Below are positions 24,619-33,442 of a DNA stretch of 46,337 nucleotides, piece after piece. Below the pieces are notes generated by a model that did no database searches, was not told the origin of the DNA, and saw only the letters and a list, made by a program, of their open reading frames with translations. Positions within the stretch are counted from its first letter, which is position 1. Every line of letters starts with the position of its first letter. The translations under genes and the position numbers were made by a program. The stretch is from the NCBI GenBank assembly GCA_016869435.1, contig VGEB01000011.1, positions 1 to 46,337 of the forward strand, read 5' to 3'. The stretch is from Alphaproteobacteria bacterium. GTDB taxonomy: Bacteria > Pseudomonadota > Alphaproteobacteria > Rhizobiales > Beijerinckiaceae.

Positions 24619-25056
24619 ATGCTGCGATCACTCGGTCTTGCAGGAATGATGACGGCTGTACTTTTTACGGCTCCAGCGCACGCCTTCGACGTCATGGCCC
24701 CGGACTACGGCGGACGCGTGGAGCAATATCAAGCCAGGCTAGCTCGGGCGGAGTCCCGAGGCGAGCCCATCCGCATCGGCCCCACGGAATGCGATTCCTC
24801 ATGCACCCTCTATCTGGCGTCGCACAAATCCTGTGTTTCCGAAGGCGCAGTTTTCGGCTTCCATGCGCCTTGGTTCGGCGGGCCTGAGGGGGGCGTCATC
24901 GATCCGCGCATGACCGCGGTCTTCGCCGCGCATTACAAGCCTGCATTGCGCCGGGTCTTCATGGCCCACGTTTACAGCCACGGCAATCGCGCTCCCGGTC
25001 CGATGCTGCGCATCACCGGCCGTCAGCTGGCGGCCTACGGCTATCGCCTCTGCTAA
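24619..25056 (+). CDS. Secreted ClpP-like hypothetical protein
   Basis: The 145-residue protein has a Sec signal peptide (residues 1-22, cleavage after AHA). The mature part includes IGPTECDSSCTLYLAS and GAVFGFHAPWFGG. These match a recurring alphaproteobacterial family with a CxSxC motif, in which the strand-turn-helix around the Ser looks like the nucleophile elbow of ClpP/crotonase-fold serine proteases. A catalytic His may be the one in GFHAPW. Function is unproven. AAGGAAGTCC precedes the ATG. The stop is 2 bp from the end of the convergent acr3 gene. Confidence 0.6.
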   Translation: MLRSLGLAGMMTAVLFTAPAHAFDVMAPDYGGRVEQYQARLARAESRGEPIRIGPTECDSSCTLYLASHKSCVSEGAVFGFHAPWFGGPEGGVIDPRMTAVFAAHYKPALRRVFMAHVYSHGNRAPGPMLRITGRQLAAYGYRLC

Positions 25057-25058
25057 GG

Positions 25059-26126
25059 TCAGGGTAGATCGACGGGCGCGGGGGCTCGATCGGACGATCG
25101 AAGCGCTCCGCGCTCATACCAACCCTTGCTCCGATTGACGATCCAGACGACGCTCAGCATCACTGGAACTTCGATCAGCACCCCGACGACAGTCGCGAGC
25201 GCGGCGCCGGACTCAAAGCCGAACAGGCTGATCGCCGCCGCGACCGCAAGTTCAAAGAAATTGCTTGCCCCGATCAGCGCCGACGGACCGGCGACGCAAT
25301 GCGCCTCTCCCGCCGCGCGATTGAGGAGATAGGCCAGTCCCGCGTTGAAATAGACCTGGATCAATATCGGCGCCGCGAGCATGGCGATGATCGCCGGCTG
25401 GCGGATGATCTGTTCTCCCTGAAAACCGAAAAGCAGAACGAGCGTCGCGAGCAGCGCGATGAGCGATGCCGGGCCGACATGCGCGAGCGCCTGTGCGAGA
25501 CGCTTTTCGCCGCCTGCCGCGAGCAGCCGCCTGCGCATGATCTGAGCGGCGATCACCGGAACGACGATATAGAGGACGACCGACAGGAACAGCGTGTTCC
25601 ACGGCACGCTGATCGACGAAAGTCCAAGCAGCAAGCCCACGATCGGCGCGAAGGCGACGATCATGATCGAGTCGTTGAGCGCAACCTGGCTCAACGTGAA
25701 ATGCGGTTCGCCTTTGGTGAGATTCGACCAGACGAAGACCATGGCGGTGCAGGGCGCGGCGGCGAGCAGAATGAGGCCGGCGATATAAGAATCGATCTGA
25801 TCGGCCGGCAGATAGGGTCGAAACAGATAGCCGATAAAAGCCCATCCGAGCAGGGCCATCGAAAAAGGCTTCACGGCCCAGTTGACGACAAGCGTCACGC
25901 CGATGCCGCGCCAGTGACGCCCGACTTCAGCAAGCGCCGCGAAGTCGATTTTCATCAGCATCGGCGTGATCATCAGCCAGATCAGCGCGGCGACCGGCAG
26001 ATTGACCTTTGCGATTTCGATCGCCCCGATCGCGTGAAACAGGCCGGGAAGGAAATGACCGAGAGCGACGCCGGCGACGATGCAGAGCGCGACCCAGAGT
26101 GAAAGATAGCGTTCGAAGATTGTCAT
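25059..26126 (-). CDS. acr3: Arsenite efflux transporter ACR3
   Basis: This 355-residue carrier of the ACR3 family exports arsenite across the inner membrane. Ten hydrophobic segments are visible. The conserved pore Cys is C126 in AAAPCTAMVFVWS, and the second signature is LNDSIMIVAFAPIVGLLLG. KPFSMALLGW and NFFELAVAAAI are also typical. The ATG at 26126 is chosen because the homology (ERYLSLWVALCIVAGV) starts right after it; the longer frame runs into arsC. It is the last gene of arsR-arsC-acr3, 4 bp after arsC, and is presumably released from repression by arsenite through ArsR. Confidence 0.94.
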   Translation of the reverse strand: MTIFERYLSLWVALCIVAGVALGHFLPGLFHAIGAIEIAKVNLPVAALIWLMITPMLMKIDFAALAEVGRHWRGIGVTLVVNWAVKPFSMALLGWAFIGYLFRPYLPADQIDSYIAGLILLAAAPCTAMVFVWSNLTKGEPHFTLSQVALNDSIMIVAFAPIVGLLLGLSSISVPWNTLFLSVVLYIVVPVIAAQIMRRRLLAAGGEKRLAQALAHVGPASLIALLATLVLLFGFQGEQIIRQPAIIAMLAAPILIQVYFNAGLAYLLNRAAGEAHCVAGPSALIGASNFFELAVAAAISLFGFESGAALATVVGVLIEVPVMLSVVWIVNRSKGWYERGALRSSDRAPAPVDLP

Positions 26127-26130
26127 GAGT

Positions 26131-26658
26131 TTACTCTGCCACGGCTTTCGGCGACGTTGCGCCTTCCATATCCCCGATCTGATGCAGGCGCTGGCTAAGC
26201 GCGAGCCTGTCGAGGCGATGCAGCGGAATCGCGCAGAACTGATCAATGCGATTGCGCAGATAGCGGAAGGCGGCGGCGAAAGCGCGCTGCTTGTCGATAT
26301 CGCTTCCTTCAGCCGCCGCCGGATCTTCGATTCCCCAGTGGGCCGTCATTGGTTGACCGGGCCAAGCGGGGCAGATTTCACCCGCCGCGTCGTCGCAGAC
26401 GGTGAAGACGAAATCCATGCGCGGTGCCTCCGGTCCAGCGAACTCGTCCCAACTCTTGGAGCGATAGCCCTCTGTCGGCAGGCCCATCGTCTCCAGCGTC
26501 TTGAGCGCGTAAGGATTGACCGCGCCCTTGGGGTGGCTGCCCGCCGAGAAGGCGTTGAAGCGGCCGGCGCCGCGGGCGCGCAGCAGCGCCTCGGCCATGA
26601 TCGAACGCGCGCTGTTGCCGGTGCAGAGGAACAGCACGTTGTAGATCCTGTCAGTCAT
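26131..26658 (-). CDS. arsC: Arsenate reductase, low-molecular-weight phosphatase type
   Basis: The enzyme reduces arsenate to arsenite for export by ACR3. The 175-residue protein begins with the anion-binding P-loop CTGNSARS (C12 nucleophile). The redox cysteines C88 and C96 sit in FVFTVCDDAAGEICP, indicating the thioredoxin-linked (LMW-PTP) type. The last 40 residues (RLDRLALSQRLHQIG...) extend beyond the usual core of about 135-140 aa. It overlaps arsR by 4 bp. Confidence 0.94.
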   Translation of the reverse strand: MTDRIYNVLFLCTGNSARSIMAEALLRARGAGRFNAFSAGSHPKGAVNPYALKTLETMGLPTEGYRSKSWDEFAGPEAPRMDFVFTVCDDAAGEICPAWPGQPMTAHWGIEDPAAAEGSDIDKQRAFAAAFRYLRNRIDQFCAIPLHRLDRLALSQRLHQIGDMEGATSPKAVAE

Positions 26659-26993
26659 TGGCGAGGCTCACATTTGATGTGGGTGAGAGCGTCGGCTGTC
26701 GCGCATGCCGCGCCGCCGCAACAGTCTTCGGCGAGAAATCGCGCCAGCGCATCGAGCCGCGAAAGGTCCGCCCGATAGACGATGCTGCGGCCGTTGCGGG
26801 CGCTGACGACAAGCTTGGCCTGCGACAGGACGTTGAGATGGGCGGAGAGCGTGTTCTGCGGCACGCAGAGCGCGCGGGCGACATCGCCGGCCGGCAGACC
26901 TTTGGGCTCATGCCGCACGAGCAGCCGAAACGCTTCGAGCCGCGTGGGCTGAGCCAGCGCGGCGAGACAGGCGAGCGCCGTTTCTGTTTCCAT
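26655..26993 (-). CDS. arsR: ArsR-family arsenite-responsive repressor
   Basis: The 112-residue winged-helix repressor has an ArsR/SmtB recognition region (PAGDVARALCVPQNTLSAHL) and the wing SARNGRSIVYRAD. The classic ELCVCDL metal site is absent. Instead C91, C92 and C97 (EDCCGGAAC) lie near the C-terminus, as in several ArsR proteins that bind arsenite through C-terminal cysteines. The ATG at 26993 gives the conserved start (METETALACLAALAQPTRLE). It leads the arsR-arsC-acr3 operon and diverges from tpiA. An AT-rich operator-like repeat lies 9 bp upstream. Confidence 0.92.
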   Translation of the reverse strand: METETALACLAALAQPTRLEAFRLLVRHEPKGLPAGDVARALCVPQNTLSAHLNVLSQAKLVVSARNGRSIVYRADLSRLDALARFLAEDCCGGAACATADALTHIKCEPRQ

Positions 26994-27001
26994 AATTCCA
27001 G

Positions 27002-27017
27002 ATATATCGAAATATAT
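27002..27017. promoter_or_regulatory. Probable ArsR operator
   Basis: ATATAT-CGAA-ATATAT lies directly upstream of the arsR start, an AT-only repeat in GC-rich DNA. ArsR/SmtB repressors bind such imperfect ATA...TAT palindromes overlapping their own promoter. Its position implies autoregulation of arsR-arsC-acr3. Whether it also affects the divergent tpiA is unclear. Confidence 0.55.
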
Positions 27018-27112
27018 GACGGCGCAATGACGTCGCTCGCGGCTGCGCTCCAGGCGCATTGTTGGCTGATCTTTGCTCTGCTACCCAATTTGCAACGTCA
27101 GGAGCGCTTTGC

Positions 27113-27865
27113 ATGACCCGCCGCCCGCTCGTCGCCGGAAATTGGAAAATGAACGGGCTGCGCGCCTCTCTCGCCGAAATCGAGGCGATGGGCGCCGCCT
27201 ATGATGACGCGCTCCGCGCGCGCGCCGATTTGATTGTCTGCCCGCCGGCGACGTTGATGGCGCTCGCCGGGGATGTGGCGGCGCGCGCAGGCTTGGGACT
27301 TGGCGGCCAGGATTGCCACGCCGCGCCTGGCGGCGCCCACACCGGCGACATTTCCGCCGAGATGCTCAAAGACGCCGGCGCGTCTTATGTCATCGTCGGC
27401 CATAGCGAACGCCGTTCGGATCACGGCGAAACCGACGGCGACGTGCGGGCGAAGGCGGCGGCGGCCCTGCGCGCCGGGCTCACGCCGATCATTTGCGTCG
27501 GCGAGACGCGGCCCGAGCGTGATGCGGGCGACGCGCTGACCGTAGTGGGCGCCCAGATCGATGGCTCGCTTCCCGCCGATGCGCCAAGCCATATCGTCAT
27601 CGCCTATGAGCCGGTCTGGGCGATCGGCACCGGCTTGACGCCGACGGTCGATGACGTCGCCGCGATGCACGCCTTCGCTCGCGAGCGGATCGAAGCCAGG
27701 CTTGGCCGTGGCAAGAGCGCGGAGGTTCGCATTCTCTATGGCGGCTCGGTAAAGCCGTCGAACGCGCGCGAACTGCTGCGCGTCGCGAATGTCGACGGCG
27801 CGCTCGTCGGCGGCGCCAGTCTGACGGCCAAGGATTTTATCGGCGTCGCCAGCGCTTATCGCTGA
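27113..27865 (+). CDS. tpiA: Triosephosphate isomerase
   Basis: TpiA interconverts dihydroxyacetone phosphate and glyceraldehyde 3-phosphate. The 250-residue TIM barrel has the active-site Lys in AGNWKMNG (K12), the catalytic His in VIVGHSERR, the catalytic Glu in [12 protein letters not shown] and the phosphate loop in [11 protein letters not shown]. The ATG at 27113 gives the canonical start; GTCAGGAGCG lies upstream. secG and pyrG, which often follow tpiA in relatives, are absent here. Confidence 0.95.
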   Translation: MTRRPLVAGNWKMNGLRASLAEIEAMGAAYDDALRARADLIVCPPATLMALAGDVAARAGLGLGGQDCHAAPGGAHTGDISAEMLKDAGASYVIVGHSERRSDHGETDGDVRAKAAAALRAGLTPIICVGETRPERDAGDALTVVGAQIDGSLPADAPSHIVIAYEPVWAIGTGLTPTVDDVAAMHAFARERIEARLGRGKSAEVRILYGGSVKPSNARELLRVANVDGALVGGASLTAKDFIGVASAYR

Positions 27866-27957
27866 GCGAAGCTGGACAATCGGACCGATGCCGATAAAGT
27901 CCTCCGGTTGGAGGAGCTCAGGCTTTCTCGAAATTAATTGGATGAAGGGGACATGCC

Positions 27958-29043
27958 ATGGACCCGAATGATTTTGGCGTCATCGAGTTCATCGACGCAG
28001 ACCGCGTCTATCCCGGCTCGCGATTCAGCGAGGTTCGCGACGCGGTTTTCGCCAATCCCTATCAAAAGGTCTGGGGCGCGCCAGGAGAGTCGCCGCTCCC
28101 CTTCGTCATGCCGACCTTTGTCGACATGTTGCGCGTGCTCTGGAAGGGCAGGCACTATTTGACCGATGCCGCGAAACGATCGGTCGACGCGCGCAGCGAT
28201 CTGAGGTGGGGACCGGACAAAAAGGGCTTCAGACGCATCGTCCATCCCTGGGGGGTCGTTCTGACCGGACTTTGGGAAATCACCGAAGACAGCGGCTACA
28301 CCGGCTTTTTCCAGAAGGGCAGCAAGGCGCTCATCGTCGCCCGCTATTCCAACGGCGGCGCGGTGCAGCGCGGCAAACCGCGTGGGCAGGGCATCGCCGG
28401 CAAGCTTTTCCCGACAACCGACCCAAACCACCAGGAACCGTTGCAGACGGCGAATTTCTTCACGATCGACGACATCGTCGGCGCGTCGACGCGCTACGTC
28501 AACGATGTCGAATTCGTCAATGCGCCGAACGTCACTCTTTCGAATGATTGGGGAACGTCGCCGATCGTCATGACCGCCGGCGTCGTATTCACCATCATCG
28601 ATAAGGACGCCACCCAGCGGCAGCTCCATGAAATCGCCGAGCTCGGCAAGCCTCGCGACCTTCCGACGCACGCGCCGCGTTTCATGCGCCTGACGCTCGC
28701 GCCGAACCATCCGCGAATTGAAGGAGAGGGATTGGATTCACGCGACGAATTGCTGGCGATGATGTTCGACAGGGGCGATCCCACGCCGAAGCGCAAAATC
28801 GTCTTCAACATCGACGTCACGGACGACGGCGAAGTGACGGGTCGCACTGGATTTAAGAAGGGAACGTTCCGCAATTGGCGGCGGATCGGCACGATAAGTT
28901 TCGACGACGCCGTCGCCTCATATAACGGCGACCGCGTCCTGCATTTCCATCATCCGAATTGGCGCATAGACCGCGACGATCCGGCGACTCGGTTCAGGCC
29001 GGCGCCGCAGGGCGGCGAAGCGGAGAAAGCCGAGGCGATGTAG
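27958..29043 (+). CDS. Catalase-related protein
   Basis: The 361-residue protein resembles a divergent branch of the catalase fold. VHPWGVVLTGLWEITEDSGY, TGFFQKGSKALIVARYSNGG and GIAGKLFPTTDPNHQEP with TANFFTIDDI recall the beta-barrel part of catalases. The usual catalase active-site blocks are not seen: there is no RVVHARG-type His near the N-terminus and no heme-ligand R-x3-Y motif near the C-terminus. Catalase activity is therefore doubtful, and a related heme or lipid role is possible. A good ribosome site (AAGGGGA) precedes the ATG. No signal peptide is visible. Confidence 0.5.
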   Translation: MDPNDFGVIEFIDADRVYPGSRFSEVRDAVFANPYQKVWGAPGESPLPFVMPTFVDMLRVLWKGRHYLTDAAKRSVDARSDLRWGPDKKGFRRIVHPWGVVLTGLWEITEDSGYTGFFQKGSKALIVARYSNGGAVQRGKPRGQGIAGKLFPTTDPNHQEPLQTANFFTIDDIVGASTRYVNDVEFVNAPNVTLSNDWGTSPIVMTAGVVFTIIDKDATQRQLHEIAELGKPRDLPTHAPRFMRLTLAPNHPRIEGEGLDSRDELLAMMFDRGDPTPKRKIVFNIDVTDDGEVTGRTGFKKGTFRNWRRIGTISFDDAVASYNGDRVLHFHHPNWRIDRDDPATRFRPAPQGGEAEKAEAM

Positions 29044-29115
29044 GCTTGCCGCCTCGCCGACCGCCCGATATAAGCGCGGCGCCTGATTACTCCAACGACG
29101 AGGCGATGCGCTGCT

Positions 29116-29538
29116 ATGGCGATCGAACGCACTTTTTCAATTCTCAAGCCCGACGCGACGAAGCGCAATCTCACCGGCAAGATCAACGCGCTGATCGAAG
29201 GCGCGGGCCTGCGCATCGTCGCCCAAAAGCGCATCCGCATGACGCGAGAGCAGGCGGAGACCTTTTACGCCGTGCATAAGGAGCGTCCCTTTTTCGGCGA
29301 GCTCGTCGACTTCATGATTTCCGAACCGGTTGTCGTGCAGGTGCTTGAGGGCGAAAACGCCATCGCGCGCTATCGCGAAGTCATGGGCGCGACCAATCCG
29401 GCGAACGCCGCTCCGGGGACGATTCGCAAGGAACATGCGCTGAGCGTCGGCGAGAATTCGGTGCATGGCTCCGACGCGCCGGAAACCGCGGCGGTGGAAA
29501 TCGCCCAGTTCTTTTGCGGCAACGAGATCGTCGGCTGA
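29116..29538 (+). CDS. ndk: Nucleoside diphosphate kinase
   Basis: Ndk equalises nucleoside triphosphate pools by moving the terminal phosphate through a phospho-His. The 140-residue protein has the opening [20 protein letters not shown], the catalytic His in [11 protein letters not shown] and the [13 protein letters not shown] segment. Length is normal. It follows the catalase-related gene by 72 bp on the same strand and converges with the GST gene. Confidence 0.96.
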   Translation: MAIERTFSILKPDATKRNLTGKINALIEGAGLRIVAQKRIRMTREQAETFYAVHKERPFFGELVDFMISEPVVVQVLEGENAIARYREVMGATNPANAAPGTIRKEHALSVGENSVHGSDAPETAAVEIAQFFCGNEIVG

Positions 29539-29592
29539 GCGGGAACGCATGCCCGCGCCTGTCGTGGCGACGGCGCCGTATGGATCGGCCGG

Positions 29593-30300
29593 TCAAGCGG
29601 TCTCGGGGAAATACGCCTGCATGATCCGGTCTCGATAGGCGACGAGATTGGGTTTCGCCAGCGCAGCGTCCCGAACGGGGCCGTCGGCCATGGGCGCTAA
29701 GACCGAAGCCAAAAAGCCGAAGACGGTTGCGTCGGCGCCGCAGGGCGCGTCGCCGAACAGATAGGGTTTGTCGCCGATCAGCGTCGCCAGCGCGTCGATG
29801 TCGCGCACGCCGAGCGCATCGACTTCAGGCGTGCTGTGACGACCGATGCCTTGCGCCCATAAAGACTTGGCGATCCTGCGGCGGATGAACCATTTCGCCA
29901 GCGGGCGAATAATAGCGGGCGCGCTATCGAAAAACCGCGCCGGGCCGCGGTTAAAATTGGCGTCATCCATCCACCGCATGCGGACGACGATCCAATAGAA
30001 ATGTTCCTCGCACATCTTCTCGACGCACCAGCCGACCGCCTTCTGTTCGTCGGAGAGATGCGCGTCGAAGTCCGTGCCGTATTTCTTTTCGATATGAAAA
30101 CGGATGAAAGTCGAGTCGGCGACGATTTCGCCGTCGTCGTCGATGTAGGGCTGCTTGCCTTTCGGCGCCTTCGAGAATCCGCGACGGTCTTCGACATAGT
30201 CGAGGTCGGCCATCTTCAAAAGAACCATGGCCTTCATCACGAAAGGCGATGCGTCGGGCAGTCCGGCGACAGGCTGGAAGCAGTAAAGCGTGATCGTCAT
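29593..30300 (-). CDS. Glutathione S-transferase-like protein (FAXC/metaxin type)
   Basis: The 235-residue protein has a thioredoxin-fold N-terminus (residues 1-75: ITLYCFQPVAG... with KQPYIDDDGEIVADSTFI) and an all-helical C-terminal domain ending in DKPYLFGDAPCGADATVFGF. This layout matches the FAXC (failed axon connections) branch of GSTs. The active-site Ser/Tyr of classical GSTs is not obvious. Its ATG overlaps the purN stop (ATGA), so it is translated with purN, although no link to purine synthesis is known. Confidence 0.75.
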   Translation of the reverse strand: MTITLYCFQPVAGLPDASPFVMKAMVLLKMADLDYVEDRRGFSKAPKGKQPYIDDDGEIVADSTFIRFHIEKKYGTDFDAHLSDEQKAVGWCVEKMCEEHFYWIVVRMRWMDDANFNRGPARFFDSAPAIIRPLAKWFIRRRIAKSLWAQGIGRHSTPEVDALGVRDIDALATLIGDKPYLFGDAPCGADATVFGFLASVLAPMADGPVRDAALAKPNLVAYRDRIMQAYFPETA

Positions 30301-30968
30301 GCAATTCTCCGGGGCGCCGCTGTCAGGTCGGGAACGACAAGCGTTGCGTCATCCGACGCCGGCGCGCCGAGCACGCGATTGCCATCGATCCGCACGGCGT
30401 CCGACGCCACCAGCTGCAGCGCCATCGGATAGATAACGTGCTCCTGCGCGAGCACGCGCGCGGCGAGCGTTTGCGGCGTGTCGTCGTCGAGCACCGGCAC
30501 GGCGGCTTGCGCCACGATGGGCCCTTCATCCATTTCTGGCGCGACAAAATGCACTGTGGCGCCGTGAATCTTTACGCCGTCGGCAAGCGCCCGCTGATGC
30601 GTGTCGAGCCCGCGATAGGAGGGAAGCAGGGCAGGGTGGATGTTGAGCATGCGTCCGCGCCAGAGCCCCACGAAACCAGGCGTGAACATGCGCATGAAGC
30701 CGGCGAGGCAGATAAATTCGATGCGATAGGTTTCGAGCACAAGTTGCAGCGACCGCTCGAATTCCTCGCGTCCTGCATAAATCTTGTGATCGACCGCGGC
30801 GGTCGCGACGCCCGCCGCCTTCGCTTTGGCGAGGCCGGGCGCGTCGGGGCGGTTCGAGAGGACAAGCGCGATGTCGGCCGGGAAGTTCCGGTCTTTGGCC
30901 GCGGCGATCAGCGCGTCCATGTTCGAGCCGCGCCCGGAAATCAGAATGGCGGTGCGCAATCGGCTCAC
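30297..30968 (-). CDS. purN: Phosphoribosylglycinamide formyltransferase
   Basis: PurN transfers a formyl group from 10-formyl-tetrahydrofolate to GAR in purine synthesis. The 223-residue protein has [16 protein letters not shown] near the start, the catalytic block [20 protein letters not shown] (Asn and His) and [16 protein letters not shown] (Asp). The start is a GTG at 30968, where homology begins and which overlaps the purM stop (GTGA); the longer frame lies inside purM. The order purM-purN-GST forms one coupled unit. Confidence 0.95.
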   Translation of the reverse strand: MSRLRTAILISGRGSNMDALIAAAKDRNFPADIALVLSNRPDAPGLAKAKAAGVATAAVDHKIYAGREEFERSLQLVLETYRIEFICLAGFMRMFTPGFVGLWRGRMLNIHPALLPSYRGLDTHQRALADGVKIHGATVHFVAPEMDEGPIVAQAAVPVLDDDTPQTLAARVLAQEHVIYPMALQLVASDAVRIDGNRVLGAPASDDATLVVPDLTAAPRRIA

Positions 30969-32029
30969 AACGCCAGAGTTCCGCGTGCAACGACTCGCTC
31001 CGCGCCGTCCGTCTCGATGATTTCGCCGATGCGCAGGGGCTTCTCGCCAACGGCGCGCAACGCAGACTCCACCTCGCCGGCGGCCGGCTCGGACGCGACG
31101 ACGGCCATGCCGATTCCGCAATTGAACGTGCGCAGCATCTCGCTCTGCGAGACGTCTCCCGTCTCCGCCAGCCAACGGAAAACCGGCGGAACGTCGAAAG
31201 CCGAGAGATCGAGCGAGACGCCAAGTCCGCTCGGCAGAACGCGCGGCAGATTGTCTGGAAACCCGCCGCCGGTGACATGGGCGAGGGCGACGATATGCGG
31301 AGTCGCCTTCAAGGCGGCGAGTAGGGGCTTTACGTAGATGCGCGTCGGCGTCAATAGCGCCTTCGCCAAATTGCGATCATGCGCGAAAGGCGCCGTGGCG
31401 TTCCACGCGAGTCCGGCGCGCTTCACGATGCCGCGCACCAGCGAGAAACCGTTGGAGTGGACGCCGGAGGAGGGAAGGCCGAAGACGATGTCGCCCGCAC
31501 AGACATTTCGGGGCAGGAGGCGATTGCGCTCGACGGCGCCAACGGCGAATCCGGCGAGGTCATAGTCGCCGCGCGCATAGAGGCCCGGCATTTCAGCCGT
31601 CTCGCCGCCAAGCAGGGCGCAGCCGGCTTCGATGCAACCTGCGGCGATTCCCTTCACCACCGCGGCGGCGGCGCTTGGGTCGAGCTTTCCGGTTGCGTAG
31701 TAATCGAGGAAGAACAGCGGTTCGGCGCCCTGAACGATCAGGTCATTGACGCACATCGCGACGAGATCGATTCCGATCGTGTCGTTGAGACCGGATTCGA
31801 TCGCGATCTTCACCTTGGTGCCGACGCCGTCGTTAGCCGCGACGAGCACGGGGTCGGAAAATCCCGCGGCCTTGAGGTCGAACACGCCGCCAAAGCCGCC
31901 GATCTCGCCGTCGGCGCCAGAGCGCCGCGTCGAACGCACGGCGGAACGGATCATGTCGACGAGCCTGTTGCCCGCGTCGATGTCGACGCCGGTTTCGGCA
32001 TAAGTGAGACCCGTAACTTTATGCTGCAT
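30965..32029 (-). CDS. purM: Phosphoribosylformylglycinamidine cyclo-ligase (AIR synthase)
   Basis: PurM uses ATP to close the imidazole ring of AIR. The 354-residue protein begins with [18 protein letters not shown]. It carries [61 protein letters not shown] and [16 protein letters not shown], all conserved in the family. It leads the purM-purN-GST unit. The gene upstream (32188) diverges across 158 bp. Confidence 0.96.
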   Translation of the reverse strand: MQHKVTGLTYAETGVDIDAGNRLVDMIRSAVRSTRRSGADGEIGGFGGVFDLKAAGFSDPVLVAANDGVGTKVKIAIESGLNDTIGIDLVAMCVNDLIVQGAEPLFFLDYYATGKLDPSAAAAVVKGIAAGCIEAGCALLGGETAEMPGLYARGDYDLAGFAVGAVERNRLLPRNVCAGDIVFGLPSSGVHSNGFSLVRGIVKRAGLAWNATAPFAHDRNLAKALLTPTRIYVKPLLAALKATPHIVALAHVTGGGFPDNLPRVLPSGLGVSLDLSAFDVPPVFRWLAETGDVSQSEMLRTFNCGIGMAVVASEPAAGEVESALRAVGEKPLRIGEIIETDGAERVVARGTLAL

Positions 32030-32187
32030 TTGATCCTTCGCCCGGCGCCCGGTGGGCGCCGGCGGTTAGATGGGCGCAAGCGGCGGGCGCTGTCAAATTC
32101 GGCGGGAAAGGCTACGCTGTTGTGCGTTTGCACAAATTCTTTCCCTGGCGCGCGTCATATTGAACGTCGCCGCGAAGGAGCGCCGAC

Positions 32188-33267
32188 ATGAAGTTTCGTT
32201 TCACCACTGACGATATCGCCGCCGCCCGCGACGCGGGCGCGATTGACGCCGCGGCATTCGAGCGGCTGTCGCAATTTCTGGCGTCGCGACAAGCGGCCCC
32301 CTCGGAAGCCGCGCCCCAGACGCCGCGCTATGACGTGGTCAATATGCTTTGGTATGCGGGCGCGCTCATCGTGCTCAGCGCCATGGGCCTGTTCTCGACG
32401 ACGGCATTTGGCCTTTGGGGCGAAAAGGCGCTGCTCGTCACCGCGATCGTCTACGCCGTACTATTCACGTCGGCCGGCGCCTATCTTTGGCGCAAGCGCG
32501 GCCTGCGCACGCCGGGCGGCCTGCTCATCGCCTGCGCGGTCGGAATGACGCCTCTCGCGATCTTTGCACTTCAATCGATGTTTGGCGTCAACCCAGCTGG
32601 CGAGGCGCGCCCCTATGGCGACTTTTACGTTTGGGTCAAATCGAGCTGGCTTCCCATGGAGATTGGAACGATCGCCGCGGCAGGCGTCGCCCTGCTCGCC
32701 TTTCCCTTCCCCTTCCTCGTGATGATCATCGCTTTCTCGCTCTGGTTCATGTCGATGGATCTGACGCCTTGGTTGATGGGCGTCCAGGAGTTTTCGTGGG
32801 ATCAGCGCGCGACGGTCAGCATGTATTTCGGCCTCGCCGTGCTTGCCGTCGCTTGGCTGGTCGATCTCAAGCGCTGGCGCGACGGCGATTTCGCCTTCTG
32901 GCTGCATCTATTCGGCCTGATGGCCTTTTGGGGCGGGCTGACGGCGCAGCACAGCGGCAGCGAACTTGGCAAGGCGCTCTATTGCGCCATCAATGTCGCG
33001 TTGATTTTCCTGTCGCTCTTCCTGATGCGCCGCGTCTATGCGGTGTTCGGCGCGATCGGGGTCACGACCTATCTCGGCTATCTCGCCAGCAGCGTTTTCC
33101 AGGATTCGATCCTTTTCCCCTTTGCGCTTTCTGGAATCGGCGTTCTGCTGATCGTCTTCGGACTCTTGTTCCATCGCTATGGGGCCGCGATCGGCGCGAC
33201 GATCGGCGATTTGTTGCCGGCGCATTTGCGCGGACTGCGTCCTGCCCATGCGCGCGAACAGACGTAA
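32188..33267 (+). CDS. DUF2157-like polytopic membrane protein
   Basis: The 359-residue protein has a soluble N-terminal part (about 1-50), whose DDIAAARDAGAIDAAAFERL resembles the start of DUF2157 proteins, followed by about nine or ten membrane helices. It has no catalytic or transport motif that I can identify. The role is unknown. AAGGAGCG before the ATG supports the start. Confidence 0.6.
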   Translation: MKFRFTTDDIAAARDAGAIDAAAFERLSQFLASRQAAPSEAAPQTPRYDVVNMLWYAGALIVLSAMGLFSTTAFGLWGEKALLVTAIVYAVLFTSAGAYLWRKRGLRTPGGLLIACAVGMTPLAIFALQSMFGVNPAGEARPYGDFYVWVKSSWLPMEIGTIAAAGVALLAFPFPFLVMIIAFSLWFMSMDLTPWLMGVQEFSWDQRATVSMYFGLAVLAVAWLVDLKRWRDGDFAFWLHLFGLMAFWGGLTAQHSGSELGKALYCAINVALIFLSLFLMRRVYAVFGAIGVTTYLGYLASSVFQDSILFPFALSGIGVLLIVFGLLFHRYGAAIGATIGDLLPAHLRGLRPAHAREQT

Positions 33268-33315
33268 GCCTGGACCAGGCGCTGACGCCCCTGGCGCGGC
33301 AGGCCAACGGATTGA

Positions 33316-33344
33316 TTGCGTTTTAGGCGGGTGCGGACTATATA
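33316..33344 (+). promoter_or_regulatory. Putative sigma-70 promoter of trcR
   Basis: TTGCGT (33316-33321), a 17-base spacer and TATATA (33339-33344) match a housekeeping promoter. They lie 98 bases upstream of the trcR ATG. The TATATA stands out in GC-rich surroundings. Confidence 0.5.
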
Positions 33345-33442
33345 GGCGGCATCCCAACATGGACGGCGGTTCTGTGGGTCGCTAGCGCCAGGCGGCGCGG
33401 CGCCGGACGCCGCCGCTGTGTCTCGATCGAGGAGTTTCCAAG

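Noticed and set aside
27901-27916. Hairpin TCCTCC-GGTT-GGAGGA after tpiA
   Set aside because: The stem is short and no T-run follows on either strand, so I do not call it a terminator.
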